A stretch of 64,000 nt of DNA from Dryas octopetala (lineage: Eukaryota > Streptophyta > Magnoliopsida > Rosales > Rosaceae), in assembly GCA_963921425.1 (NCBI GenBank), contig OY992840.1, forward strand, positions 13,952,501 to 14,016,500, written 5' to 3'. Below are positions 12,239 to 23,053 of the stretch, piece by piece (positions within the stretch are counted from its first letter, which is position 1; the number at the start of each line of letters is the position of its first letter). The notes beneath the pieces were generated by a model. It saw only the letters and a list, made by a program, of their open reading frames with translations, was not told the DNA's origin and searched no databases. The position numbers and the translations under genes were made by a program.

Positions 12239-14273
12239 TTTGGTGTTCGTAGCCACCGATTTAGGTTTGTAGTAACCTGCAGCCAGATATCGGAAAATAA
12301 CACATACTATTGAGCTAATGGTGCCTGCGGGCACTACTCGAGTGCAAGTTAGGGGTACATGCTATCTTCCTCATGGTATGACCTCGGCCATTTCATGAGA
12401 GATCTTGCACCACCGTACAATTAATGGCTGTACCTAAGGTTGATCCTCTGCAGCGATAGAAAAATGCCTTCACTCTCTCTTTCTTTAGCCTTTCAGTGCT
12501 TTTTTTTTTTTTTTTTTCTCTGAATCTCTTTTTTGGAGTTGATGAAACTACAAAACCACCAAGTCTTGCAACTGCTTAAAAGAAGGAGAAGACTTGACCA
12601 TGACTATGAGTAGAGCTGAATTTGCATAGCAGACCCATCAACAAAACATACGGAGAAAGCTTTATGTGATGAATTCACCTTGGTTTATGTCTATCATTTT
12701 CCTTTTTTTTTTTTTTTTTACATCCAGTTTCATATATAAAAACATAAGATGTAACATGTTAATATAATGTTCGGTAGCAAGGGAAGCTATCTACTAATTT
12801 TGACTATCCGTTCCTATTTTTAAGTGATTAAACCGGTTGTAGTCATTTTAGCAACACGTTTATTTTTTCTTAAAAAAATTTATCAACAATTTTCAAGTCT
12901 TCAAATGTGAAGATTGGTATTCATCAATATAATATTGCATAGCCTAGATATACATCACGAATCATAAAGGGTTCATGATAGATGCTAATAATCAATTATG
13001 GCTTACCAACCAATACAACTAATACTTAAAATAAATAACAATTTTTACAAATGTTGATGCATGCCCAATAAAAGAGGTTTTTCATTCATATATTCACCAA
13101 TTGAACAATAGGAAAGCCCATTTGCATGTGCGTTAGCGCGTGCGGAGAAACTAGTATCTATTAAATGAAACTTTTATCCGCCATAATTTATTGGATGACT
13201 GAGTTAAACCATTAAACGAATTTCTTTCATTCAAGATATGAGACAATGTTCGAACATTTATCATATAATGTTTAAATATTTATATGGCTAACGTTGAAAT
13301 GATCGCATCTTATATTTTCTATCATGTGAATTATCATTTTCGAATTTTTCATTTTGAATTAAATAAATCTTGATTATGTGAATGAAATGCGAGGATGGGA
13401 AGATGATGGAGGGGATCATCAGAAAAATGATTAAGTGTAGCCTGTGTACGTAGGTGTAAATTAATTAAGGCACATGCATGATGCATAATCATGTTCTGTC
13501 TTTGTCTAGCTTATTTGCTTGATCAATTAATTTAGTTCCAAAATAAATGCATGTTGATGGGCCTCGTGGGCCTTGTGGGCATGGACAATAACCCACCAGC
13601 TCACCCAGTCGGCAGTCACCAAACCATGCATATCTATTGCATGTATAAATGTATTACAACACCTTTTTTCGAAGTGTTATCATACATGCAACAATTAAGC
13701 AGGAAAAGATTAATGGGGATAAAGATGCACATGAACCCCATTGACCTCGATCTTACTGAGTTAAGAAAGAGACTGAAGTAAAGCCCTTTTTGGGCATTAT
13801 TCAAACAGTATATATGAAAGTGTTAGCCAGTTAAGCAATTAATAATTATAGCTAGCTAGTAGCTACCGATATTAAATATACATGGATGTGTATTAAATGT
13901 GGTTCAACTCCTTTAAAAATCCATATAATTAATGTTGAGAAGAAACCGACAGCCCAGATTTTAATTGGGTGGGGAAAGTTGCGTCAAATACCCCAAATCT
14001 GTTGCCTTTTTTTTTTTTTTTTGGGTACAATGGAGGCCGAAGCCAAAGAATTTGTTGCCTTTTTCTTGACAAATGGTAAATATTTGGACGCCATCACCAT
14101 ACAGTACAATACAATGATACATATACATCTATAGGCACCTTCTAGTTAAGTGCCAAGTGCCAAGTGCCAACCCATCAGCCATTCTTCAGAAGTAAACTTG
14201 CTATGTATATATTAGCTCTATCTCTCTCTATATATTGCCATGTATAGAGATCTTATTAGAGAGAGAGAGAGAG

Positions 14274-14474
14274 ATGAGTATGGTGGAGTCTAATAAAATT
14301 GAGTTCAAGGAAGAAACCATGAAAGGTGAAGAAGCAGATGCAGTAGGAGTGAGACATGCAGAAGATCATAATGACATGAAAAGCAGCAGCAGTAGCAGCT
14401 CTACTGAGTTGGAGGAGGTGACCAGAACTCGTCTTATGAGAGCATTTGTTGAAGCCCAGGATCCTTCTTCAAAG
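14274..14474 (+). pseudogene. duplicated first exon of the SEC14-like gene
   Basis: ATG at 14274 (a second in-frame ATG at 14280). It encodes 67 residues starting MSMVESNKIEFKEETMKGEE, with a poly-Ser run, and ending LMRAFVEAQDPSSK before an intact donor (AAG|GTGTGC). It is clearly paralogous to exon 1 of the gene at 15329 (MKSSTELEELTGARLMKAFVEGKDPSSK). The flanking leader is also duplicated (CCCATCAGCCATTC… and the AGCTCTATCTCT block). No exons 2-6 follow before the next copy. It is therefore either a truncated tandem duplicate or an alternative first exon. The exon ends in phase 0, exactly as exon 1 of the intact copy does, so splicing to exon 2 at 15988 would keep the frame. Confidence 0.65.
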
Positions 14475-15328
14475 GTGTGCATTCCTAATTCATTTTCTAT
14501 CTTTGGGGCTACAAATATATCACATTTTGCTATAGACTAGTTTTTCTTGCTTTACAGTTTTGCGTAATGATCAGAAAATCCCCATTTAATAATTAGTTTT
14601 AAATTAGATGTTCTAGTTTTTTTTTTAAGGCATCAAAACATACAATTTACATGTTGGACCAAACAGCCTCACATGCTCTCATGTCACCCAATATGAGTTA
14701 TCTACATATTTAGCTTGAGTGATACCACATATGAGAGAGGGAGTTTGAGAGAAATATTTCACTTCAAAATAAAAAGTCTCGCGTACTTATTTATAAGATC
14801 TTAGGTTTCTTCACCCTATATTGTCATACCACATATTTGTATGTGTGACGCGTTTGGTTTTCTTCTTAACAGAGCCATGAAATCCCCATTTCAATTTTTA
14901 TTTTTTAAAATAATTCTTTAATTGTCATGAAAGTCCCATGTAAAACCAAAACGTCAAATAAAGTTGTTTCGGATACAAAAATACATAACAAACCATACTT
15001 TTGACTAATTTACGCACTGCCACTTTCGCATGAGCGTCTCTACCACTCAAATTCGGTGTGAGTCGTCTGTCATTCATTGCATCATGGTGCCTAATTACAG
15101 TTACAGCAACTTCAAATAAAATTGGACCTAATGAAGTACCTCAAGGTGTAAGAACCCAAGAGCACACTTCAGAAATAACAGATAGCTAGGTTTCTTGGTT
15201 ATACCTTCAAATGCTTCTATATACAGGCACATTTCTGTGCACCCCATCAGCAATCCTCAGTAGTAACTTTCTATTTAGCTCTATCTCTGTCGAGGTCTTA
15301 CTTTGTGTGTGCGAGAGAGCAGAATATC
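14475..15328. other. spacer and upstream region of the intact SEC14-like gene
   Basis: This holds the intron-like remnant behind the duplicated exon. From about 14945 it holds the upstream block of the intact gene, which recurs downstream of that gene (listed separately). No other coding sequence was seen. Confidence 0.5.
14945..15230 (+). repeat. upstream copy of a direct repeat flanking the SEC14-like gene
   Basis: This block starts near AACGTCAAATAAAG and includes CAAATTCGG, TCATTGCATCATGG, AATGAAGTAC and CAAATGCTTCTATAT. It recurs in the same order and strand at about 17725-17970, roughly 2.77 kb downstream. It is the presumed promoter of the gene at 15329. Confidence 0.7.
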
Positions 15329-17490
15329 ATGGATTCTGATATAATGAAGATGGAGTCCAAGGAAACCATGAAAGATGAGGCAGAAGAAGCAGCACAAGTG
15401 AGACCAGAAGATAATCACATGAAAAGCAGCACTGAATTAGAGGAGCTGACCGGAGCTCGTCTTATGAAAGCATTTGTTGAAGGGAAAGATCCTTCCTCCA
15501 AGGTGCTATATACAAGTGAAACTGTTACTTGTACATTTATAATTAGTACAAATTACTAAATCCTAGTGAGAATAAGTGAAATTAGTAGTTCTAGTTTATT
15601 TTAAAACAAATCTAAATTAATATACAGTACAAAGCGAAGCAAGCAAAGCAACGGCAGATTAACTAATTAAGAAATATTTTGATATGTTGCATAATGAGTT
15701 GTTGTCACAAATATGCATCATCAGTTGATGTGTATCGGTATCACTGAAATTGAACTAGTCAGTACAGGAGAGGTCCGGCTCAGACCATGAATCCTGATTT
15801 ACCAGTGTTGCAACTTGGTGTTCCTGAATATTGAAGGATGATTTGACTTTACCTGAAATATGTTCTGCTTGGTTGCCTGCACTGATCTTCAGGAGTGTTG
15901 ATCTTACATTCTACACGTTACAGAGCAGAAGCTATGCCTGTACCAAATTCTAAATTACCATTTATGTGGAGTGTAATTTGTGTGCAGGAAGTGGATGATC
16001 TGATGATAAGAAGGTTCCTGCGTGCTCGTGATTTGGATGTAGACCAGGCTTCAGCCATGTTCCTGAAGTACTTGAAATGGAGACGAGATTTCATTCCTAA
16101 TGGTTCCATTTCTGTTTCAGAGGTGCCAAATCAAGTTGCACAGAACAAGATGTTTCTACAGGGATCAGACAAGAAAGGACGTCCCATAACAGTTGTCCTA
16201 GGTGCTAGACATTTTCAAGACAAAGGGGGAGTCAAGGAATTCAAGCGTACGTTTTTACATTTTGTTGAGTCTTTACATGATAATTAACTATCCTATGGCT
16301 CAAAATAAACCTCGACTAATACTATTGCCTTAGAGCTTATCATCATTCTAAGTCAGCAAGATTTAAGAATTTAGCTTAACAAACAAAAGCAAAAGTCTGC
16401 TACAACTTTTCAGTTCTCACTGCTTTTGCATGGTTAAGATGAATGCAACTTGCTTGGCCAAAAAAAAAGATGAATGCAACTTGAAACTTCCAAATTTGAA
16501 GTTGGATTGGCATTTCTTCTACTCAGACTAGTGTATTTTTGTATGTACAGGTTATGTAGTTTATGCTCTTGACAAGATATGTGCCAGGTAAGTTTTTTCT
16601 GTCAATCAACTATGTCCCCAAGGAATTTCTTTTCTTTTTGCTCATTCTATGGTACAAACAAGACGAAAATATTACACAGAAGCTGTAGTGTCAGATCATG
16701 AGGTATACAATACCAAAGCTGTAGTCCGTAGACAATGTATGCTAGATGATTTGAACTTGATGTATCAGGATGCCACCAGGACAGGAGAAGTTTGTTGTCA
16801 TCAGTGATCTTGAAGGCTGGGGATATTCTAACAGTGACATGCGAGCATACCTTGGAGCTCTATCCATTTTGCAGGTTTCTGTTCTGCTATATACCATTTC
16901 ATTTCTCTGTAAAAAGAAGATAAAACAAACTTAATAGGTCAGATACATAAAAATCTGGTTAACATGTTGATCAAATAAGGGAAACTGAGAAACTTAATTT
17001 TCAAAAAATTTAATTCAACTGTAACTTCTTTATAGCAAAAAGGAAGATCAAATAAATTCCAGAAGCATAAAAAATGTCTCATAACATGCAGAACTATATA
17101 CTAATCATTGCAGGACTACTATCCAGAAAGACTAGGGAAGATGTTCATCGTCCATGTGCCCTTCATATTTATGACAGTATGGAAAATTGTTTACCCTTTC
17201 ATTGACAACAAAACTAAGAAGAAGGTAAATTTCTGAATTGGTACATGTGAAGATGTTATTTACACTGTCTATGCCATGCAATCATAAAAAGTATCATCAA
17301 CGTATGCAGCATTCATACTTCACAACAACATAGATACTTTAGGCTATTACAGATATATATTTCATCTTGCTTCTCTGTGCAGATAGTATTTGTCAAGAAC
17401 AAAATGCTGAAATCAACTCTGCTTGAGGAGATTGATGAAAGCCAACTCCCCGAGATATATGGAGGCCAACAACCATTGGTTCCTATCTAG
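15329..17490 (+). CDS. SEC14-like CRAL-TRIO lipid-binding protein
   Basis: Six exons: 15329-15502, 15988-16246, 16551-16587, 16769-16874, 17114-17224 and 17383-17490, giving 795 nt or 264 residues. Exon 1 is an acidic leader with Ser/Glu/Met (MDSDIMKMESKETMKDEAEE). A CRAL-TRIO N-type segment follows (DDLMIRRFLRARDLDVDQASAMFLKYLKWRRDF, about residues 60-95). The lipid-binding fold then runs through RPITVVLGARHF, VVISDLEGWGYSNSD, YYPERLGKMFIVHVPFIFMTVWKIVYPFI and KNKMLKSTLLEEIDESQLPEIYGG. This order is typical of short plant Sec14p-like phosphatidylinositol/phosphatidylcholine transfer proteins without GOLD or nodulin tails. Ligand and membrane unknown. The start is the first ATG of the exon. 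A near-duplicate exon 1 lies 1 kb upstream. Confidence 0.9.
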
Positions 17491-18131
17491 GATGGAAAGT
17501 TGGTTAACCATGCCAAGAGGAAAAAGTAAAGAAGTACTGAAAAAGAACTCATCTTCACCACAATATTTGATTGAATGGATTAACGGTTAATACAAGATAA
17601 GATTTTAGCCATATTATTAAGGCATGTACCCTTGCCAAAATTGTACTACATTGGATCATATATATGTTTGTTCTTAAGCTTCAGACAAGGAAAGAAACGT
17701 ATATTTGCAAGCTACCAACAATGATGTTAAAGGTCAAATAAAGCTTTTCTGATACAAGCAAAATAAACCATACTTTCGACTGATTCCTTAAAGCACTAGC
17801 ACGTCGCATGAGCCTCAAACAACCCAAATTCGGTAAGAGGGATCTATCATTGCATCATGGCTGTCTTTTAGCAATCATTCTAATGAAGTACGTCAAGGTG
17901 TAGGAACAGAACAACATTCGGAATATCAGATAGGTTTCTTGGTAATCCTTTAAATGCTTCTATATTTTGACTACAAGCCAACAAGTGGAGGACCTGAAAA
18001 GGGCTTCAAGAGAATACTAATTTCTCCAAATGTAATAGAGTTTCCTTCAATGAACAGTCCTGCTAGCTTTGCTTATGCTCTGGCCCTTGATGAGAACTAA
18101 AATCACACATACCAGATATTCAAGCTATTCG
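17491..18131. other. convergent 3' region between SEC14-like and PPR genes
   Basis: Contains the 3' flank of the SEC14-like gene and an orphan third copy of its upstream block (listed separately). The 3' flank of the minus-strand PPR gene follows. No coding exon of a third SEC14 copy was found. Confidence 0.5.
17725..17970 (+). repeat. orphan downstream copy of the SEC14-like upstream block
   Basis: The block matches 14945-15230 in order and orientation, with shared stretches such as CAAATTCGGT, TCATTGCATCATGG, AATGAAGTAC, TCAAGGTGTA, GGTTTCTTGG and AAATGCTTCTATAT. No SEC14 exon follows before the PPR gene, so this is a promoter remnant without its gene. It implies that the locus once held at least three tandem units. 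Confidence 0.7.
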
Positions 18132-19942
18132 CTACCAATAGTCTCCACAAGAACACATACCACCTTCAAAGTGGTGAAAACGAATCCGATCCCTCACAAC
18201 TATTACTCTACTTATTATTCTTGAAACCATTTTTATCCAACAATGACAGTCATGACAGATCCGCAGGTTTTTGGAGATTCTGATTTCTGTTCCAGGACTA
18301 GTTTTAAGGATCCCATAGGCTAGTGCCAACTTTTCACTATGGCAATTCAAATTTTCCTCTTTTTCCTCTTCAGAGACATCCATCAAAACCAACTCTGTCA
18401 CAGGCACAAAGCCCTCCAACTTGGTCCGCTGGATCAATGCTTCCAACACTCTGTATATTGATTTTGTTTCCGGGTGTGTCCGATCACCTGCCCTGAATTG
18501 GTGGATCACACCTTCCAACTCAAGCCAACTCTTCCCTTGATTTTTACGAACTCTCCGTTTCTTCATCATTACTCTCACTCTCTCTGCACTATCCCACCTC
18601 TTTAGAGAGCAATAGGTATTTGACAGCAAAATGTAATCTCCGCTCTTGGGACGGGATATATTTGCAATGGCAACCTCTCCCAGTTCAGGCTTTCTATGAG
18701 TTCTACAGGCACTGAGAAGTGCCCTCCATATAACAACATCTGGCTCCATTGGCATGCCCTTTATAATTGCATAAGCATCTTCTAGAAGCCCGGCTCGACC
18801 CAGGAGATCAACCATGGCTCCATAATGCTCAAGTTCTGGCTGAATCGAGTACTGACTTCTCATCAAATCAAAGTACTTGCGACCCTTTTCAACCAAATTA
18901 CAATGACTACACACTTTCAAAAGGGCAACGAAAGTTATCGAATCTGGTAAAACATTCTGAAGCTCCATCTTTGAGAATACTGTCATTGCATCCAAAGCAA
19001 TCCCATGGATTGCCAACCCATTAATCATTGCATTCCAAACAGAGACATCATTGTGCTGGACAGTACTAAAAATTTCTTTTGCGGTTTGCACTCTACCACA
19101 CTTCGCGTACATGTCTATCAGAGCTGCACTAAGTATAAAATTCAGTTCAATTCTTTTCTTCATCATCAGAGAATGCACCCTCTGAGCATTGTGAAGAGCT
19201 CCAAGACGCGCACACGCAGTAATAACAGAAGAAAATGTGAACCCATCTGGTTCCAAACCCGAGCTTAACAACTTCCGAAACAATGCCAATGCCTCCTGAA
19301 AACGTTCGTTTCTGACACAGCCTCCGATCACAGAGTTCCAAGCCACCACATCTGGGTTGGGCATTTTACCGAACACCCTCTTGGCAATATCGCATTCTCC
19401 ATTTCTCATAAGGCTCTCAACGACGAGATTCAAAAAGTTGATACTGGAAGCGCAAGAGAAAATATGATGATGAAGCTGACGAGCAAGATTGACACAGTCA
19501 CAGCGCTTGTAAACTGCTAGCAGAGACGCAAGGAGAGAAGGGTAGGTTCCATATCCAAGTGTAATGATTCTAGCATGGGTTTGAATTGCAGTTGTGGAGT
19601 CCAATGACAGTTTGCATGCTTTAAGAACATGGTGGAGTGCTTGATGATCTGAAAGAGAATGGGGTTTCTACAGTGAAAACAAGTAGATGCAGAATTCAAA
19701 AATGGTGTATGAAAAAAGTACAACTGAGCAAAATGCAAAGTGGGTTGCTGGGTTACCTTACCTCTACCTGAACCTGTACGTGAATTGCCACCATTGGAGG
19801 AGGCATAGGGGAGCTCCCACTGCGTCATTGAGTTCATGGAGGCCCGTGGTTCAGCGGAACGGTTCAGAACCCTCTTCGCTCCATGTCCTCCTCCTTTCAT
19901 CATCATCGTCGTCGTGGTCGTCGTCATCCCCTTCTTCACCAT
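18132..19942 (-). CDS. DYW-class pentatricopeptide repeat protein (organelle RNA editing factor)
   Basis: Two exons on the minus strand: 19942-19762 and 19648-18132, giving 1698 nt or 565 residues. Exon 1 encodes MVKKGMTTTTTTMMMKGGG…GNSRTGSGR. Exon 2 resumes in frame with DHQALHHVLKACKLS after a good acceptor (TCTCTTTCAG). PLS-type PPR repeats follow (VVAWNSVIGGCVRNERFQEALALFRKL, NFILSAALIDMYAKCGRVQTAKEIF, VWNAMINGLAIHG), then E/E+ motifs (GKSWLELEGVIHQFRAGDRTHP). The last ~95 residues are a DYW deaminase-like domain, with HSEKLA (HxE), CHDCH and a C-terminal GDYW. DYW proteins direct C-to-U editing in mitochondria or plastids. The predicted target site is not known. From memory it corresponds to Arabidopsis At5g50990, which lies close to CRL. 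The Thr/Met tract near the start may be part of a targeting region, or translation may begin at a later Met. Confidence 0.9.
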
Positions 19943-19971
19943 AGCCGGGTCCAATTAGCTTTTCGCTTACA

Positions 19972-20033
19972 GTGGGCTGTACTGGACATCCTTCACTCGG
20001 CCCACATATCCTTATAGTCCACTATTTGAGCCC
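19972..20033 (-). promoter_or_regulatory. site II-like element cluster upstream of the PPR gene
   Basis: TGGGC (about 19972), GGCCCA (about 19999) and AGCCCA (about 20028) lie within 60 bp, just upstream of the minus-strand PPR start. Clusters of this kind are typical of promoters of nuclear organelle-gene-expression genes. Motif evidence only. Confidence 0.4.
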
Positions 20034-20989
20034 AATAAAATTGGCCTAATACTTTTTCTTGAATCTTTTAACCCCATTTGTTGTTCAAAATAAAAATTGG
20101 AGAAACTCGCTCTCTTGTTCACTCTCTGGTCTCTCCCTTACCATTGATAAGAAAAACTTAACACACAAAGTTGTATGTGAGGTTTCACGTTTGATCATAT
20201 ATTCATATGGTAGTTACATGATGTACTAGACGTGATACACTCGTTGCATAAAACAAGTGTATATAAATCATCTCTATCTATTTTTGTTTTATTAAGAGGA
20301 GAGGATATCGAACTTTAGTGCAAAGAATTTTACAATCTTTCCAAATAGGCTACCTCAAAAACTGTAACGGCTCTATCTATTTGTAGAGACATGTAATGTC
20401 TTTATCTATTTATATACTATATTGCAAAGGCACTTGACAACATGGTTATTGGTGATGGTGTGCTATTAGTTTTTTTTATTTCGTTACACTTGAAAATAAA
20501 AGAAGGGAATAGAATTTAGTAAAGCATAATTGGTACGTTGATTAAGAAAGACAAAAATTAAGGTTCATATAAAACTCGTACTCAAATTTGTTGCATAAAT
20601 CACATTGTAATTAAACTATATCATTTGGGGTTTGGAAGGCAGGTTTGGGGTCTTCTATTGTAATGCCTAGACATGTTTTGAAGGAAGAAGAAAAACCTCA
20701 TGATCTATTTGCCTATTCGTGTTGGGGTTTATGGAACTCATGAGTACGTGATCAATGAGCACGAAGAAGATGCTCTTGGTCTATACGGTCGGCTGCAACA
20801 ATATGCAATGGATTATCAAGCTGCAAACTATGAGCAACAAGATACATTGCCTGCTGGGGTTAGTAATTAACGGTTATTCAAGTTGGGGTTCGTTAGCTTG
20901 CAGCTTGCAGCTTTAGCGAATTGTACTAGAGCTGGACTCAATGGATGTTGTTCCAGCGAATTAATGATCCCCTCCCTTCATTAATTTGC

Positions 20990-21180
20990 AGCAGACGGTG
21001 CGATTGTGGAAGACATGAAAGACTTGTTAACGAGTTTTGCTTAAGCGTAGGGAGTCGAATAGAGTAGCACATCTTTTAGCAAAATTTGCTTTGACTAACC
21101 ATAGATATCATGTGTGGTGAGATGTGAAGTCCGGGCCTCACTGGTTTGGTCCTTCTCTGTATGAGGATATTGCTAATTAA
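20990..21180 (+). pseudogene. decayed retroelement RNase H-like (RVT_3) tail
   Basis: One frame reads RRESNRVAHLLAKFALTNHRYHVW then a stop and DV. The R(R/E)xNxVAHxLAKxAL pattern is typical of the RNase H-like domain at the end of plant non-LTR retroelement polyproteins. The upstream piece (…EDMKDLLTSF) is in another frame, so at least one frameshift and several stops separate them. It is a dead fragment; its 5' extent is unclear. Confidence 0.55.
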
Positions 21181-21227
21181 TAAAACTACTTCTTATTCCT
21201 CTATATATATATATATAATTTATAGAG

Positions 21228-21623
21228 GCAAAGGACTTCCAATAAGAGATCCATCATTTAGTGTTAAATAAGGGAACCCTTATGAGGTCCACACGAGTAG
21301 TTTTTTGTCGATCCGAACGGTATATTTTTTAAAATTTCATTGATAGATCATTCATGCAAAAAATCAGCTAAATCGAAAATCGTTTTCTCGTTTAATTAAG
21401 AGGTCGAAGTTTAAGTGTTTATAGACAAACTTGTTGTTTGTCTATTTGTTTGTTCTAAATTAGATATCAACGGTTTCTAATTTTGCTGATTTTTTACATT
21501 GATAATCTATTAATGAAAATGTGAAAAATAGACAATTTGGATCGACACAAAACGACATTTATAGACCTCATAGAGAATCGCTCATTTAACACTAAATGAT
21601 GGATCGCTATTGGAAGGCCCTTG
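21228..21623. mobile_element. foldback MITE, about 0.4 kb
   Basis: The outer ~190 bp on each side are inverted copies of each other. The left end has CTTCCAATA…ATCCATCATTTAGTGTTAAAT and ATGAGGTC. The right end carries the reverse complement of the same string. The short centre is near 21425-21432, so the whole element can fold into one long hairpin. No ORF. A related fragment lies at about 48715-48815. Target-site duplication not resolved by eye. Long hairpins of this kind are known sources of small RNAs. Confidence 0.7.
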
Positions 21624-21959
21624 TAATTGAACTTTTTTTTTTTTATTTAAGTAAATGATTGGAAATTTAGGTTAATTATCTCATCTTACTCTGTATTTGA
21701 TAATAAAACTCATTCTTGAATTTCTAAAAAAAAAAAAACTAGAAGTCAGACATATACAATTAGAAGATTTATATAGGATCAGCTCAAACATTGAATCTTT
21801 CAATTTTTGTAATTTATAATCGTTCATTGGATCTTTCAATCACATGTAAAATATTTGAATTGTTAGAAAGTATAGCCAAAAGAAAAAACAAACGAGATAA
21901 AAAAGAGGAGTGAGAAGGTAAAAGGTAGACTACTGTTCATGACTCAATGTGAAAGCCCA

Positions 21960-22480
21960 GTGGCTCCAGCCCTGACTGGGCTTCCTGGACCACTGAGTCA
22001 GCTAGTCAGGGCTTCGGGTACATGACGTGTCAGCAACCCATTGGCTTTTCCTCGATAAAGTACGTCCTGTTGACTATAGATTTTATTATTCTGAAAAGAA
22101 GATAAAGTCGTAGCAAAGCTAAGCTCGCGACGGAGAGAAAAGGTTGAGTTTTTTCAATTTTCCAATTTCTCTGCTACGTCACATCAGCAATTCATCGTTC
22201 ACCTGGTTTCCGGGCCCACACGACACCCGCCTTCCTCCGCGCGACACGTGTCGGAGAACCGTAACAACATCGTATTCGTCAGGGGACACTTGTTGGTCGG
22301 ACGACGGGAACAGGGTAGGCCGAGAAGCACCTGATCGCGACACCACCACTACCGTGTTCTTACGCACACTGTGAAAGTACATAAAAGGATCAGCCTTTTT
22401 CAGTCGACTCAGACAGCTTTGGCCAAAACTGACTACACTGAAACACCTGCCCGACCCTGTACTTCCCCTGCCATTTTTTA
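21960..22480. promoter_or_regulatory. GC-richer unique stretch with ACGT-core palindrome, far upstream of LFY
   Basis: AGCCCTGACT (21968-21977) and its exact reverse complement AGTCAGGGCT (22004-22013) form a 10-bp inverted repeat with a 26-nt spacer. An ACGT-core site (TGACGTGTCA) is near 22023. CGACACGTGTCG (22242-22253) is a perfect 12-bp palindrome around a G-box. The stretch lies about 2 kb upstream of LFY and may be a distal LFY regulatory region that was pushed away by the insertion at 23054. It could also be a remnant of an unrelated gene. Function inferred. Confidence 0.3.
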
Positions 22481-23053
22481 TATTGCCAAGGAACAGTAAT
22501 TAGTTCCCCACGAAATTACCAAAATACCCCCTCTCCATGCTTTGCCGAGCTCGTTCTAGTATTAAAGATTGAGAATCTATGCGAGATGGGTTTTCAGATT
22601 TCACATTACAGTCACGGAGTACTGATGGGCCTCTTTTTACTAAAGCGTGATGATGACGATGGAGATATTTACCATGTATACTACAAACACCAATCTTACT
22701 CCTTCACATTCCATTATGCCAGCACTTGCTATATCTTCTTCGAGTCTATTTTGCCCATAAAGTTGACTTTGCGTTTCTAGCCTTGGCCTACTTCTCAATA
22801 TCTGCCAAGAACTCTAGATTTCTTACTATCTAGTATCTACTACGTACTACAAAGATCGTATCAGAGATTTTGACATTGAAATTGATGTGGGTTTTGTCAT
22901 ATTAATTTGGACCATGCAAGAAAGTTAGGAAAACATTATTTAATTAGCAGGGATCAGAGGTGCACGTATGAATAAATTTAACAATTAATGTTAAAAATAG
23001 GTCAAACCCAACATGGACAACAAGTATAGGCTAGCGTTTGAGTACATAACATG

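Larger units (their letters stand above)
8291..14273. other. 6 kb gap without a recognised gene
   Basis: AT-rich sequence with many homopolymer runs (for example 9139-9151, 11121-11142, 12500-12517, 12704-12719). Its left end is the promoter of the minus-strand xylosyltransferase gene. A diverged direct repeat links about 9200-9260 with 9440-9490 (both carry a TAGATTTGT…GGTTAATAAGTTG core). A possible two-piece ORF (ATG at 10076, donor AAG|GTAATA, acceptor at about 10218, stop at about 10286) would give only about 35 basic residues (MIRTRLNARRKAK then DWVLKRHRRQ) and is not called a gene. A short GC-richer patch lies at 12120-12470. No tRNA or rRNA was seen. Confidence 0.5.

Noticed and set aside
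9139-12719. Long T or A runs considered as retroposon poly-A tails
   Set aside because: No adjacent SINE or processed-gene body and no flanking target duplication could be identified.
22144-22382. 76-residue plus and 67-residue minus ORFs in the LFY far-upstream region
   Set aside because: Neither shows homology or splice-consistent extension. The region looks regulatory or unique noncoding.
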